Shown in pieces: positions 16,633 through 24,987 of a DNA stretch of 64,000 nucleotides. Position 1 is the stretch's first letter. Each line of letters begins with the position of its first letter. Source of the stretch: Ga0077555 sp050187415 (lineage in GTDB: Bacteria; Pseudomonadota; Alphaproteobacteria; Rhizobiales; Hyphomicrobiaceae); assembly GCA_050187415.1 (NCBI GenBank), contig JBFWXN010000001.1:62001-126000 (forward strand), given 5' to 3'. The translations under genes and the position numbers were made by a program. The notes below the pieces were generated by a model. The model worked only from the letters and a program-made list of their open reading frames with translations, did not search any database and had not been told where the DNA came from.

Positions 16633-18054
16633 ATGCAAACCGCCGCTCCCGGATTTGGCGCGCGTATCGCTCGGTCGCTCGGCCGCGCGCTTGGCGCGAC
16701 GCGCACCCCTGCTCTCGCCGGCCTCGGTGCGAAGGGGAAGGAGGAGCCGTTTGCGGCGCCCGCCTGGCCCGACCCGACGCCCCAGGCGAAAGCCTCGCGC
16801 ACCGGGCCGCTGTTTGCGTTTGAGCATCTTCGGCGCCCGGTCTGGACACCGCGCGACTACCGGACTTTCGCCGAGGAGGGCTTTCGCCAGAATCCGATCG
16901 TCTACCGATCCGTCACTATGATCGCCGATTGCGCGGCCTACGTGCCGCTGCTGCTCTATGCGGGCGAGCAGGAGATCGAGATCCATCCGCTCAAGACCCT
17001 CATCCGGCGGCCGAACGCCCACGAGACGTGGCCGGCGTTCATGCAGCGACTGGTGGGTCACCTTCTTGTTTCGGGCAACGCCTATATCGAAGCGGTCGCG
17101 GTCGGCCGCGGTGACGCGGGGGCTTCCGAAGCGCCACGTACAAGCGCGGATGCGAAGTGGGCATCCGAAGCGCCACGTACAAGCGCGGATGCGAAGTGGG
17201 CATCCGAAGCGCCACAAATCAGAGAACTACACCTGCTGCGGCCCGATCGCGTGCAGGTCGTGCCCGGCCCTGACGGGTGGCCCGAGGCGTTCGACTACAC
17301 TGTCGCCGGCCGCACAGTCCGCATCTCCGGTGAGGCGACCGATGGCGTGCGTGCGGTCCTCCACCTGAAGCTTTTCCATCCGGCTAACGATCACTACGGC
17401 CTCTCCCCGCTCGAAGCGGCTGCGTCGGCCATCGACCTTCACAATACCGCCTCGCGCTGGAACAAGGCGCTGCTCGACAACTCGGCCCGCCCTTCCGGTG
17501 CAATCGTCTACACGGCCCGTGACGGCAACCTCACGGCTGAGCAGATCGAGCGTCTTAAAACCGAGCTCGAGGCCGGTTTCCAGGGTTCCGCCAATGCCGG
17601 CCGTCCGTTGCTGCTCGAAGGCGGTCTCGACTGGAAGGCGATGTCGCTCTCGCCGAAGGATATGGACTTCATCGAGGCGCGGCACGTGGCCTCGCGAGAA
17701 ATCGCACTCGCGCTCGGCGTGCCGCCGATGCTGCTCGGGATCCCGGGCGACAACACCTACTCGAATCTCGCCGAGGCACAGCGCAACTTCTGGCGCACCA
17801 CGGTCCTGCCGATGGTCGATCGCGTCGCGTCTCAGCTCTCCGGTTGGCTTGCGCCGGCTTACCCCACGGACGCGGGCGTATCCGGCCATGACACTTCGCG
17901 GAACGGGGCCCTCGAGCTGCGGCCGAATCTCGACACGCTGCCGGCGCTGGCATCCGAGCGCGAGGCGCTTTGGCAGTCGCTCGAGAAGACATCGTTTCTC
18001 ACGCGGGGCGAGAAGCGCGCCATCGCCGGATTCTCGCCCGACGAGACGACCTGA
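16633..18054 (+). CDS. GTA-type portal protein (gp3-like)
   Basis: An HK97-family portal protein of 473 aa forming the dodecameric DNA gate at the capsid vertex. Typical phrases are RNPIVYRSVTMIADCAA-like (QNPIVYRSVTMIAD), HLLVSGNAYIEAV, GLSPLEAAASAIDLHN, NSARPSGAIVYT, and MDFIEARHVASREIALALGVPP. The ATG at 16633 is 88 bp after the terminase. Odd point: residues 164-194 are a tandem 13-residue repeat (ASEAPRTSADAKW, twice plus five residues) encoded by the 39-bp repeats listed separately. They interrupt the region just after the NAYIEAVAVGRG strand and before the HLLRPDRVQ strand. The frame stays open, so a functional portal is plausible. Confidence 0.93.
   Translation: MQTAAPGFGARIARSLGRALGATRTPALAGLGAKGKEEPFAAPAWPDPTPQAKASRTGPLFAFEHLRRPVWTPRDYRTFAEEGFRQNPIVYRSVTMIADCAAYVPLLLYAGEQEIEIHPLKTLIRRPNAHETWPAFMQRLVGHLLVSGNAYIEAVAVGRGDAGASEAPRTSADAKWASEAPRTSADAKWASEAPQIRELHLLRPDRVQVVPGPDGWPEAFDYTVAGRTVRISGEATDGVRAVLHLKLFHPANDHYGLSPLEAAASAIDLHNTASRWNKALLDNSARPSGAIVYTARDGNLTAEQIERLKTELEAGFQGSANAGRPLLLEGGLDWKAMSLSPKDMDFIEARHVASREIALALGVPPMLLGIPGDNTYSNLAEAQRNFWRTTVLPMVDRVASQLSGWLAPAYPTDAGVSGHDTSRNGALELRPNLDTLPALASEREALWQSLEKTSFLTRGEKRAIAGFSPDETT
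17122..17215. repeat. In-frame tandem 39-bp palindromic repeat inside the portal gene
   Basis: Copies lie at 17122-17160 and 17161-17199 (one mismatch, GCT versus GCA), with a 16-bp partial third copy at 17200-17215. Each unit junction contains the inverted repeat CGGATGC / GCATCCG separated by GAAGTGG. The unit is 13 codons, so the reading frame is kept. Confidence 0.9.
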
Positions 18055-18128
18055 GCGCAACGGCCTCCTTCACCGTCGCGCTCGCAATCGCGTCGACAGC
18101 CCATTCCTTCACCCCTGGAGCAATCGCC

Positions 18129-18827
18129 ATGCACCGACCGACCGAGGTGCGCTTCACCGCTCTCGACCTCAAGTCCATCGGCGACGATGGCGTTTTCGAA
18201 GGCTACGCCTCTCTTTTCGATGCCGAGGATCTCGGTCGCGACGTCATCGCGCCCGGTGCCTTTCGCGAGAGTTTGGCGCGCAAAGGTCCACAAGGCATTC
18301 GGCTCCTGTTCCAGCACCGGCCCGAAGAACCGATCGGCATCTGGGAGGAGTTGAAGGAGGATCGGCGCGGGTTGTTCGCGCGCGGCCGCCTGGCCACGGA
18401 CGTCGGCCGTGCGCGCGAGGTTCTCTCGCTGATGCGTGCCGGCGCCATTGATGGTCTCTCCATCGGCTTTCGTGCGCTCGAGGCGCATCGTGATCGCGCC
18501 CGCGGCGTCCGGCGCATCGCAAAGGCCGACCTGTGGGAAATTTCGATCGTCACGTTTCCCATGCTGCCTGGCGCCCGCATCCGCGCCGTCAAGCATCGCC
18601 CGTTCGCGTCGGCAACGCCGACGGGCCGAGAGTTGGAACGTTGGCTCACGCAGGACGCTGGGCTGACGCGTTCCGAGGCCCGGGCGCTCCTACGCCATGG
18701 CCTCAAGGGACTGTGCGGCATGCAAGACGCTGCCGTTGGTCCCGGCGATCATGCCCGCCTCGCCGAGCGCCTTGCCTCGGTCGCGCGCCTGCTTCGCTCC
18801 TCCCCGCAACACGACAGGACCATCTGA
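18129..18827 (+). CDS. GTA-type prohead protease (gp4-like)
   Basis: An HK97-family prohead serine protease, 232 aa, that trims the capsid protein scaffold domain during head maturation. The N-terminal strand FEGYASLFDAEDLGRDVI is typical. The catalytic His lies in LLFQHRPEEPIG and the Ser in DGLSIGFRA, with LWEISIVTFPMLPGARI closing the core. The ATG at 18129 follows the portal by 74 bp. A C-terminal extension of about 60 residues may be self-cleaved. Confidence 0.9.
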   Translation: MHRPTEVRFTALDLKSIGDDGVFEGYASLFDAEDLGRDVIAPGAFRESLARKGPQGIRLLFQHRPEEPIGIWEELKEDRRGLFARGRLATDVGRAREVLSLMRAGAIDGLSIGFRALEAHRDRARGVRRIAKADLWEISIVTFPMLPGARIRAVKHRPFASATPTGRELERWLTQDAGLTRSEARALLRHGLKGLCGMQDAAVGPGDHARLAERLASVARLLRSSPQHDRTI

Positions 18828-18831
18828 ACCC

Positions 18832-20043
18832 ATGGACAGCTACGAAATCAAAGGCACGGGCGACCTCGCCACGGCCATCGACGACCTCGCCCGCGCTTTC
18901 GAGGATTACAAGGCGACCAATGATCAGGCGCTCGCCGAGGTCAAGTCGCGTGGCACATCCGACGCCGTGACCGTCGAAAAGCTCGCGCGTCTCGACCGGG
19001 CTCTCGACGAACTTTCCCTGAAGTCCCGCCGTCCGCAGCTCAGCGGTCCGGCGATACCGCAAAACCGTGCGGATCTCGCGCACAAGTCGGCCTTCGACAC
19101 CTACGTGCGCAAGGGCGAGGCGAACGGTCTTCTCGATCTCGAGGCGAAGGCGCTTTCCGTCGCGAGCGGCCAGGACGGCGGCTATCTCGTCCCGTCCGAG
19201 ACGGAGCAGACGGTGAACGCCGCCTTGAAGGATATCTCGCCGATCCGCGCTATTTCGACCGTCCGCCAGGTCTCCGGATCGGTCTTCAAGAAGCCGTTCT
19301 CGTTGACCGGGCCCGGCACGGGCTGGGTGGGGGAGACGGCCGAGCGCCCGCAAACGACGACGCCGACGCTGGCGGAGCTCTCGTTCCCGACGATGGAACT
19401 CTACGCCATGCCGGCCGCCACGCCGCAGCTTCTCGACGACGCCGCCGTCGACATCGACGAGTGGATCGCCGACGAGGTACGCATCGCCTTCGCCGAGCAG
19501 GAGGGCGCCGCCTTCGTTTCGGGTACCGGCTCCACCCAGCCGCGTGGCTTCCTCGACTACGACCAGGTGGCCGACAGCTCGTGGGTCTGGGGCAAGATCG
19601 GCTTCATCGCGACCGGCGTCGATGGAGCCTTCCCGGCGTCGAACCCGACCGACAAGCTGATCGACCTCGCCTACTCGGTGCGCAGCGCCTATCGCGCCAA
19701 CGCGCATTTCGTCATGAACCGCGCCACCGAGGCTGCGATCCGCAAGTTCAAGGACGCCGACGGCAACTACATCTGGCAGCCGGCGGCGCGGCCGGGTGAA
19801 GCGCCGACGCTGCTCGGTCACCCGGTCGCGGAATCCGAGGACATGCCAGACATGGCCGAGGACGCGACGGCCATCGCCTTCGGCGACTTCCGCCGCGGCT
19901 ACCTCATCGTCGATCGGGTTGGTATCCGCGTGCTGCGCGATCCCTATTCGTCGAAGCCTTACGTGCTTTTCTACACGACCAAGCGCGTTGGCGGCGGCGT
20001 GCAGGACTTCAATGCCATCAAACTGCTGAAGTTCGCGGAGTGA
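18832..20043 (+). CDS. GTA-type major capsid protein (gp5-like)
   Basis: An HK97-fold major capsid protein of 403 aa. The first 100 residues or so are a helical delta/scaffold domain (DLATAIDDLARAFEDYKATND), expected to be removed by the protease encoded just upstream. The mature part begins around KSAFDTYVRKGE and contains the family phrases SGQDGGYLVPSE, ISTVRQVSGSVFKKP, ATPQLLDDAAVDIDEWI, SGTGSTQPRGFL and HPVAESEDMPD. It starts 4 bp after the protease stop and is the best marker for phylogeny of the cluster. Confidence 0.95.
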   Translation: MDSYEIKGTGDLATAIDDLARAFEDYKATNDQALAEVKSRGTSDAVTVEKLARLDRALDELSLKSRRPQLSGPAIPQNRADLAHKSAFDTYVRKGEANGLLDLEAKALSVASGQDGGYLVPSETEQTVNAALKDISPIRAISTVRQVSGSVFKKPFSLTGPGTGWVGETAERPQTTTPTLAELSFPTMELYAMPAATPQLLDDAAVDIDEWIADEVRIAFAEQEGAAFVSGTGSTQPRGFLDYDQVADSSWVWGKIGFIATGVDGAFPASNPTDKLIDLAYSVRSAYRANAHFVMNRATEAAIRKFKDADGNYIWQPAARPGEAPTLLGHPVAESEDMPDMAEDATAIAFGDFRRGYLIVDRVGIRVLRDPYSSKPYVLFYTTKRVGGGVQDFNAIKLLKFAE

Positions 20044-20138
20044 CGCTCCCGCGTTGATGGGACGGGGCCGGGGACACCGAACGCCACGTGCCCCGCCCTA
20101 CGACCTCGCCCACCACTCACTTCATTGCTGGATGTCCC

Positions 20139-20717
20139 ATGTCCCTCGTAATGACGAGCGGGCCCGCGCTCGAGCCGGTATCGCTGGCCGAGGCGAAAGC
20201 CCATTTGCGCATCGACGGAACGGCCGAGGATGCGCTGATTCAAAGCCTGATCGTCACGTCGCGCCTTCACATCGAGGCGGCGCTCGGCCTGGCGCTGATC
20301 ACACAGAACTGGTCCTACTATCTCGACCGTTGGCCGAAGTCCGGCCGTCTCGTGCTCCCCCTGCGGCCGGTCGCGGCGCTCGCGCATGTCCGTGTCTGGA
20401 GCGACGAGGACGTGGCGGAGACCCTCGATCTGTCGGACTTCCTGCTCGACGGCGAGGGCATGCCACCCCGCCTGGTCGCGCTCGCGAACCTCGACCAGAT
20501 CGCGAGAAGGCGCATGGCGAACAGTATCGAAGTGGGCATCACGGCGGGCTTCGGTGCGTCCTCCGACGACGTGCCGGCCACGATCCGTCACGCGCTGCTC
20601 CTGCTTGTTGCCCACTGGTACGAACACCGCGAGCCGGTGCAGATCGGAGTTGGCGTCAACGCGGTGCCCGCCATGGTATCGGAGCTGCTGGCGCCCTATC
20701 GGCGGAGGCGATTGTGA
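20139..20717 (+). CDS. GTA-type head-tail adaptor (gp6-like)
   Basis: A head-tail connector of 192 aa. The N-terminus (EPVSLAEAKAHLRIDGTAED) is diagnostic of the phage gp6-like connector family and of RcGTA gp6. It would sit under the portal as an adaptor ring. The ATG at 20139 gives the family N-terminus. The stop overlaps the GTG of the next gene (GTGA). Confidence 0.88.
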   Translation: MSLVMTSGPALEPVSLAEAKAHLRIDGTAEDALIQSLIVTSRLHIEAALGLALITQNWSYYLDRWPKSGRLVLPLRPVAALAHVRVWSDEDVAETLDLSDFLLDGEGMPPRLVALANLDQIARRRMANSIEVGITAGFGASSDDVPATIRHALLLLVAHWYEHREPVQIGVGVNAVPAMVSELLAPYRRRRL

Positions 20718-21043
20718 GTGCGTTCCACATCGGCGCCCTGCGCCATCGGATCGTGCTCGAGTCGCCGGTGCGAGCGACCGATGGCGGCGGAGGCGCCGTG
20801 GTGACATGGCTGGTCGTCGCCGAGCTGTGGGCCTCCATCGAGCCGACCGCCGGTTCGGAGGCCGTCGTGGCCGATCAGGTCTCCGGTCGTATCTCGCACG
20901 TGATCACGGTGCGTCACCGGCCTGACGTCGTCCCGGCGATGCGCCTGCGTCTCGGCACCCGCATCTTCGAGATCCTGGCCGTCCTCGACGTCGACGAGCG
21001 CCGCCGCCTGCTTCGCTGTCGATGCCGGGAGGAGATGCTGTGA
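20714..21043 (+). CDS. GTA-type head-closure / stopper protein (gp7-like)
   Basis: A head-tail joining protein of 109 aa with the family pattern IGALRHRIVLESPVRATDGGGG, then WLVVAELWASIEPTAG and a C-terminal IFEILAVLDVDERRRLLRC strand pair. By analogy with RcGTA gp7 it closes the portal channel. The GTG start at 20714 overlaps the preceding stop, and its own stop overlaps the next GTG (21040), so three genes are coupled. Confidence 0.87.
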   Translation: MSAFHIGALRHRIVLESPVRATDGGGGAVVTWLVVAELWASIEPTAGSEAVVADQVSGRISHVITVRHRPDVVPAMRLRLGTRIFEILAVLDVDERRRLLRCRCREEML

Positions 21044-21246
21044 GCGCCACCTTCCGTGTCCTGGCAACGCTGCTGCGCAACATCCCCGCAAACCTTCTGC
21101 TTGTGCTAGCCGATCGGCTTCTCGCCCGGCTCTCCAAGCCGTCCAAGCGCTGCGCGAGGCGCGCATCCTCGCCGAGCGCGCAAGCGCCACCAGCTACCCG
21201 GCCGGCGGATCCATCGAGCCGGTCGCGCAACGGCGAGAGGTCGTGA
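21040..21246 (+). CDS. Small protein of unknown function inside the GTA cluster
   Basis: A 68-aa frame beginning with GTG at 21040 (GTGA overlap with the stopper gene) and ending 3 bp past the GTG that may start the next gene. The first half has one hydrophobic amphipathic stretch (NIPANLLLVLADRLLARL); the second is Ser/Arg/Pro-rich. I do not recognise it. The tight overlaps on both sides suggest it is translated. It could be an added connector factor, or a frame kept only for coupling. Confidence 0.45.
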   Translation: MSATFRVLATLLRNIPANLLLVLADRLLARLSKPSKRCARRASSPSAQAPPATRPADPSSRSRNGERS

Positions 21247-21656
21247 CGATGCCGAGTTCGAGCTGGGCGTTGCAGAAGTCCATCTTCGAGGTGCTCTCGG
21301 ACGATGCCGCTGTGACCGATCTCCTTGGCGCCGGCCGCATCTTCGATGACGCACCGCAACGAACCGCGATGCCCTACCTAACTATTGGGCAAACGGTCGT
21401 GCGCGATTGGAGCACCGGCACCGAGAGCGGCAACGAGCATAGGCTCACGCTCCACGTCTGGTCGCGTGCCGAGGGCCGCCATCAGGCGCACGAGATCATG
21501 CAAGCCGTGCGCGATGCGCTGCACGAGCAGGCCTTGACCCTGGACGGCCATCGCCTGGTCAACCTGCGCCACGAGATTTCGGAAGCGCGGCGGGAGCCCG
21601 ACGGCGAGACTTATCAAGGCATCGTTCGACTGCGCGCGGTTACCGAGCCGCTGTGA
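21243..21656 (+). CDS. GTA-type tail terminator, DUF3168 (gp8-like)
   Basis: A DUF3168 protein of 137 aa: SWALQKSIFEVLSDDAAVTDLL at the N-terminus, YLTIGQTVVRDWSTGT, and the helix HQAHEIMQAVRDALH. In RcGTA this product caps the tail tube at the head side. The start may be GTG 21243 or ATG 21249; both are close to the preceding stop. Confidence 0.87.
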   Translation: MTMPSSSWALQKSIFEVLSDDAAVTDLLGAGRIFDDAPQRTAMPYLTIGQTVVRDWSTGTESGNEHRLTLHVWSRAEGRHQAHEIMQAVRDALHEQALTLDGHRLVNLRHEISEARREPDGETYQGIVRLRAVTEPL

Positions 21657-21727
21657 CGCGGGCCCACGGCACCGTGCCATTCAAGTCACGCTGACACTTA
21701 ACTTGTTGTTTCAAGGAGACTGACGCG

Positions 21728-22141
21728 ATGTCAGCCCAGAAAGGAAAAGACCTGCTCCTGAAGGTCGATGCCGACGGAGCAGGGTCGTTCGTCACGGTTG
21801 CCGGCCTGAGATCGCGGGCCATTTCGTTCAACACCGAGGCTGTCGATATCACGCATTCCGAATCTGCTGGCCGCTGGCGCGAGTTGTTGTCCGGCGCCGG
21901 CGCCAAGTCGGCGCGTGTCACCGGCACCGGAATTTTCAAGGACGCATCTTCGGACGAGATCGTGCGCGGCTACGTCTTCGCCGGTACCATCCGGAGTTGG
22001 CAAATCATTGTGCCGGACTTCGGCACCGTGTCCGGGCCGTTCCAAATCAGCGCATTCGAACTGTCCGGTCGTCACGACGGAGAGGTCGCCTTCGAGATCA
22101 CGCTCGAATCGGCGGGCGAACTCGGCTTCGCCGCCGTCTGA
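21728..22141 (+). CDS. GTA-type major tail (tube) protein (gp9-like)
   Basis: A TP901-1-family major tail protein of 137 aa that polymerises into the tail tube. It shows KGKDLLLKVDADGAGSF, AVDITHSESAGRWRELL and FEITLESAGELGFAAV, all family hallmarks. A strong AAGGAG lies 8 nt before the ATG, better than for neighbours, which suits a protein needed in many copies. The 71-bp upstream gap is one of the larger ones in the cluster. Confidence 0.92.
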   Translation: MSAQKGKDLLLKVDADGAGSFVTVAGLRSRAISFNTEAVDITHSESAGRWRELLSGAGAKSARVTGTGIFKDASSDEIVRGYVFAGTIRSWQIIVPDFGTVSGPFQISAFELSGRHDGEVAFEITLESAGELGFAAV

Positions 22142-22163
22142 GCCTCATAGGGAGAACCGGAGC

Positions 22164-22562
22164 ATGCCCAATCTGCACCGCGGCGAGATCGAGGCGATTC
22201 TCGACGGCCGCGCTATGACGCTTTGCCTCACGCTCGGCGCACTCGCGGAGCTCGAGGCCACGTTTGGCGACGAGGATATGCTTGCACTTGCCAACCGCTT
22301 TGCCTCGGGGCGACTTTCGGCACGCGATGCCATTCGCGTCCTGGGGGCAGGCTTGCGCGGCGGCGGCCACGATCTGGCGGACGCCGACGTTGCCCGGCTC
22401 CAGGCCGAGGGTGGGGCGGCGGGCTTCGTCGACGTCGTCGCGCGATTGTTAACCGCGACGTTCGGTGGTGATCGGTCGTCGCGAACCGGAGGCGACGACG
22501 AGGGCAATATGCCGGACGTGCCCGAGGCGGCCGCTACGGGCCCTTTCCCTGGGCGGAGGTGA
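22164..22562 (+). CDS. GTA-family tail assembly protein (gp10-like)
   Basis: A 132-aa protein matching the GTA gp10 family (HRGEIEAILDGRAMTLCLTLGALAELEATFG). It is thought to act as a tail chaperone that coats the tape measure. The ATG at 22164 has GGAG upstream. Its TGA overlaps the ATG of the small chaperone gene that follows (TGATG). Confidence 0.85.
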   Translation: MPNLHRGEIEAILDGRAMTLCLTLGALAELEATFGDEDMLALANRFASGRLSARDAIRVLGAGLRGGGHDLADADVARLQAEGGAAGFVDVVARLLTATFGGDRSSRTGGDDEGNMPDVPEAAATGPFPGRR

Positions 22563-22729
22563 TGGCGGCCGGCCTCGGCCTCCTTCGCCTGCGCCCCGCC
22601 GATTTCTGGTCCATGACGCCGCGTGAGCTTGGCGCCGCCTTGCAGGGCCTCGGCGGGCGGTCCCCGCGCCAGCCAATGGCCCGCCGTGAATTCTCACGCC
22701 TCATGCATCGCTTTCCCGATCGGGGCTGA
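22562..22729 (+). CDS. GTA-type tail assembly chaperone (gp10.1-like, 55 aa)
   Basis: A short gene starting at an ATG that shares its A with the stop of the previous gene. The 55-aa product reads MAAGLGLLRLRPADFWSMTP and continues with RELGAALQGLGG; the PADFWxMTPRELxAAL pattern is that of the GTA/phage tail assembly chaperone family (rcc01693-like). It lies just upstream of the tape measure gene, the usual chaperone position. Confidence 0.8.
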   Translation: MAAGLGLLRLRPADFWSMTPRELGAALQGLGGRSPRQPMARREFSRLMHRFPDRG

Positions 22730-22764
22730 TCGCGCCGCGCCGTCGCCCAGCAAGTGGAAATGAC

Positions 22765-23331
22765 ATGCCCGATACCTCATCGACTGCCGGTCTGCCATAC
22801 GATGAAGCCGATCTCGCCGGGTTGCGCCTCCAGCTTGACGAGGTGACGGAAAGCCAGCTCCAGCTCAATGTCGCCCTCGCGGGGGGAGACCGGCTCGGTC
22901 GTCAGTTCGGCCGGACGCTGACCAGCGCCTTCGTCGGCCTCACCGTGCAGGGTAAAAGCTTCGGCGATGTGCTCAGTGGCTTGGCGCTTGGCCTTTCGAA
23001 GGCAGCGATCAGTACCGCCTTCAAGCCCCTCGAGACGGCCTTCGGCTCCGCGCTGCAATCGATCATCGCGTCTCCATCGCCGATCAGCGGAGCCGGCATG
23101 GCTGCTCCCGCCGCACTGTCGTTGGGCACAAGCCTCTTCGGCGCAGGCGGCGTGGCGTCGGCCGCGGCTGCGAGCCAGGATTTCGCCTCGCCGGTCACCA
23201 GCGGCGCATTCGGGGCATCCAACATCGTGTTCAACGTGACGACGCCCGACGTCGAGGGTTTTCACAATTCGCAATCGCAGATCGCGGCCTTGCTTTCCCG
23301 CGCCGTCTCGCAGGGCCAGCGCAACCTGTGA
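22765..23331 (+). CDS. GTA-type tail tape measure protein (gp11-like), very short
   Basis: A 188-aa protein in the tape-measure position. It contains LDEVTESQLQLNVALAGGDRLGRQFGRTLTSAFVGL, here given in parts: DRLGRQFGRTLTSAF and KSFGDVLSGLALGLSKAAI are the conserved GTA gp11 phrases. The middle is an Ala/Gly/Ser-rich hydrophobic stretch, and the C-terminus (NSQSQIAALLSRAVSQGQRNL) is conserved. Tape measure length sets tail length; this one implies a short tail. Confidence 0.85.
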   Translation: MPDTSSTAGLPYDEADLAGLRLQLDEVTESQLQLNVALAGGDRLGRQFGRTLTSAFVGLTVQGKSFGDVLSGLALGLSKAAISTAFKPLETAFGSALQSIIASPSPISGAGMAAPAALSLGTSLFGAGGVASAAAASQDFASPVTSGAFGASNIVFNVTTPDVEGFHNSQSQIAALLSRAVSQGQRNL

Positions 23332-23376
23332 CCGCGCTGCAGGCCACTTGAGGCGCACCTATTCCAGGGAGGCATC

Positions 23377-24015
23377 ATGACTTTCCATGAGATCCGCTTT
23401 CCCACGCAGATTTCGCGTGGCGCGACCGGCGGGCCCGAGCGCCGCACCGACGTCATCGTGCTCGGATCGGGCTTCGAGGAACGCAATGCCCGATGGGCCC
23501 ACGCACGGCGATCGTACAATGCAGGCTATGGCGTCAGGTCGCTCGACGACCTGCACCAGGTGATCGCATTTTTCGAGGAACGCCGCGGACGTCTTTACGG
23601 ATTCCGCTGGAAGGATCAGGCCGACTTCAAGTCGTGTCCGCCGGAGCAGAGCGCCAGCGCCACCGACCAGATCCTCGGCACCGGAGACGGCTCGCGCGCG
23701 GCATTTGCCCTGTCGAAGCGTTACGGCTCGCTGCATGCGCCCTACGACCGGCCGATCTCGAAGCCCGTCTCAGGCAGCGTCCTCGTCGCGGTCGACGAGG
23801 CGCCGCAGGTCGAGGCTGTGGATTTCGACCTCGACGCGTCGCTCGGCCTCGTTTCGTTTCGCGCCGGTCATGTGCCGGCCGCCGGGGCGCTCGTCACGGC
23901 CGGCTTCGAGTTCGACGTGCCCGTCCGCTTCGATACCGATCGCCTCGAGGTCAACATTTCGGGCTTTCGTCACGGCGCAATCCCCTCGATCCCGCTCGTC
24001 GAGATCAGGATCTGA
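23377..24015 (+). CDS. GTA-type distal tail protein, DUF2460 (gp12-like)
   Basis: A DUF2460 protein of 212 aa, the distal tail (Dit) ring component in RcGTA. The start MTFHEIRFPTQISRGATGGP and the phrases RRTDVIVLGSGFEERNARW and FFEERRGRLYGFRWKDQAD are diagnostic. It would join the tube to the hub complex encoded by the next three genes. The ATG follows the tape measure by 45 bp. Confidence 0.92.
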   Translation: MTFHEIRFPTQISRGATGGPERRTDVIVLGSGFEERNARWAHARRSYNAGYGVRSLDDLHQVIAFFEERRGRLYGFRWKDQADFKSCPPEQSASATDQILGTGDGSRAAFALSKRYGSLHAPYDRPISKPVSGSVLVAVDEAPQVEAVDFDLDASLGLVSFRAGHVPAAGALVTAGFEFDVPVRFDTDRLEVNISGFRHGAIPSIPLVEIRI

Positions 24016-24100
24016 GGCTGGTCGCGGCGATCACGTCGTCTCGCCCCGCCGTGCGCTCCGCCTAACCCGTCGGGACTTCTCCGTACGTGAGAAACGCATC

Positions 24101-24958
24101 ATGAGAACTCTGCCTCCCGTACTCGCCGCCTCTCTTGCATGCGGCGTCACGACGCTCTGCTGGTGCTGGCGTATTGCACCGCGCCTCGGCCCGGCCCTGG
24201 GCTTTACCGATCACGACTGCGACATCGTGTTCGACGGCACGACATTCGAGGCCGCATCGGGTTTCACCGCGAGCGAGATCCGAGAATCAGTTGGCCTTTC
24301 GGTTGACAATCTCGAGGTCGAAAGCGCGCTCGCATCCGAACGCCTGAGCGAGGCGGCCTTGGCGGCCGGCGATTTCGACGACGCTGCTGTCGAGATCTTC
24401 CGCGTCGACTGGACCGACCCGGCATGCCGTGTGTTGATCCGGCGCGGCTCCATCGGCGAAGTTCGCCGCACCGGAAACGCCTTTGCCGCCGAGGTGCGCG
24501 GACTTGCGCATTACCTGCAGCAGACCAAGGGCCGCGTGTTCCAGTACTCATGCGATGCAGAACTCGGAGACCAGCGCTGCGGTATCGATCTCGGCAGCGC
24601 TTCGTTTCGTGCGGAGGGCGCCGTCTCCGGCATCCTTGGCGACCGCATGTTTGCAACGGCCGATCTGACGACGTTCGCCGATGGCTGGTTCACGCGCGGC
24701 CTTTTGAAATTCCTGACGGGCGACAACGCCGGGCGAGCGATCGAGATCAAACGGCATCAGCGGCGGGCCGCCGACGTGACCATCGAGCTGTGGCAGATGC
24801 CCGGTGTCGCCATGGCTCCGGGCGACACGTTTGTGCTCACCGCCGGCTGCGACAAGCAGCACGCCACCTGTCGCGCCAAATTCTCGAACGTCATCAACTA
24901 CCGCGGCTTCCCGCATATGCCGGGCAACGACTTCCTGACGACACCTCGCAGCGCGTGA
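24101..24958 (+). CDS. GTA-type hub protein, DUF2163 (gp13-like)
   Basis: A DUF2163 (BR0599-type) protein of 285 aa. It opens with VTTLCWCWRIAPRLGPALGF, followed by TDHDCDIVFDGTTF, and ends with KFSNVINYRGFPHMPGNDFL, all characteristic. It contains several conserved cysteines (CDAELGDQRCG, CDKQHATCRAKF); related gp13 proteins bind an iron-sulfur cluster in the hub. The ATG at 24101 is chosen over the upstream open frame. Its stop overlaps a GTG of the peptidase gene. Confidence 0.9.
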   Translation: MRTLPPVLAASLACGVTTLCWCWRIAPRLGPALGFTDHDCDIVFDGTTFEAASGFTASEIRESVGLSVDNLEVESALASERLSEAALAAGDFDDAAVEIFRVDWTDPACRVLIRRGSIGEVRRTGNAFAAEVRGLAHYLQQTKGRVFQYSCDAELGDQRCGIDLGSASFRAEGAVSGILGDRMFATADLTTFADGWFTRGLLKFLTGDNAGRAIEIKRHQRRAADVTIELWQMPGVAMAPGDTFVLTAGCDKQHATCRAKFSNVINYRGFPHMPGNDFLTTPRSA

Positions 24959-24987
24959 AGCCTGCGTGCGTCATTCGTGGTGACTTC

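Noticed and set aside
17122..17215. Short tandem repeats could suggest a CRISPR array
   Set aside because: Only two direct copies plus a partial, no spacers between them, in frame inside a conserved coding gene, and no cas genes.
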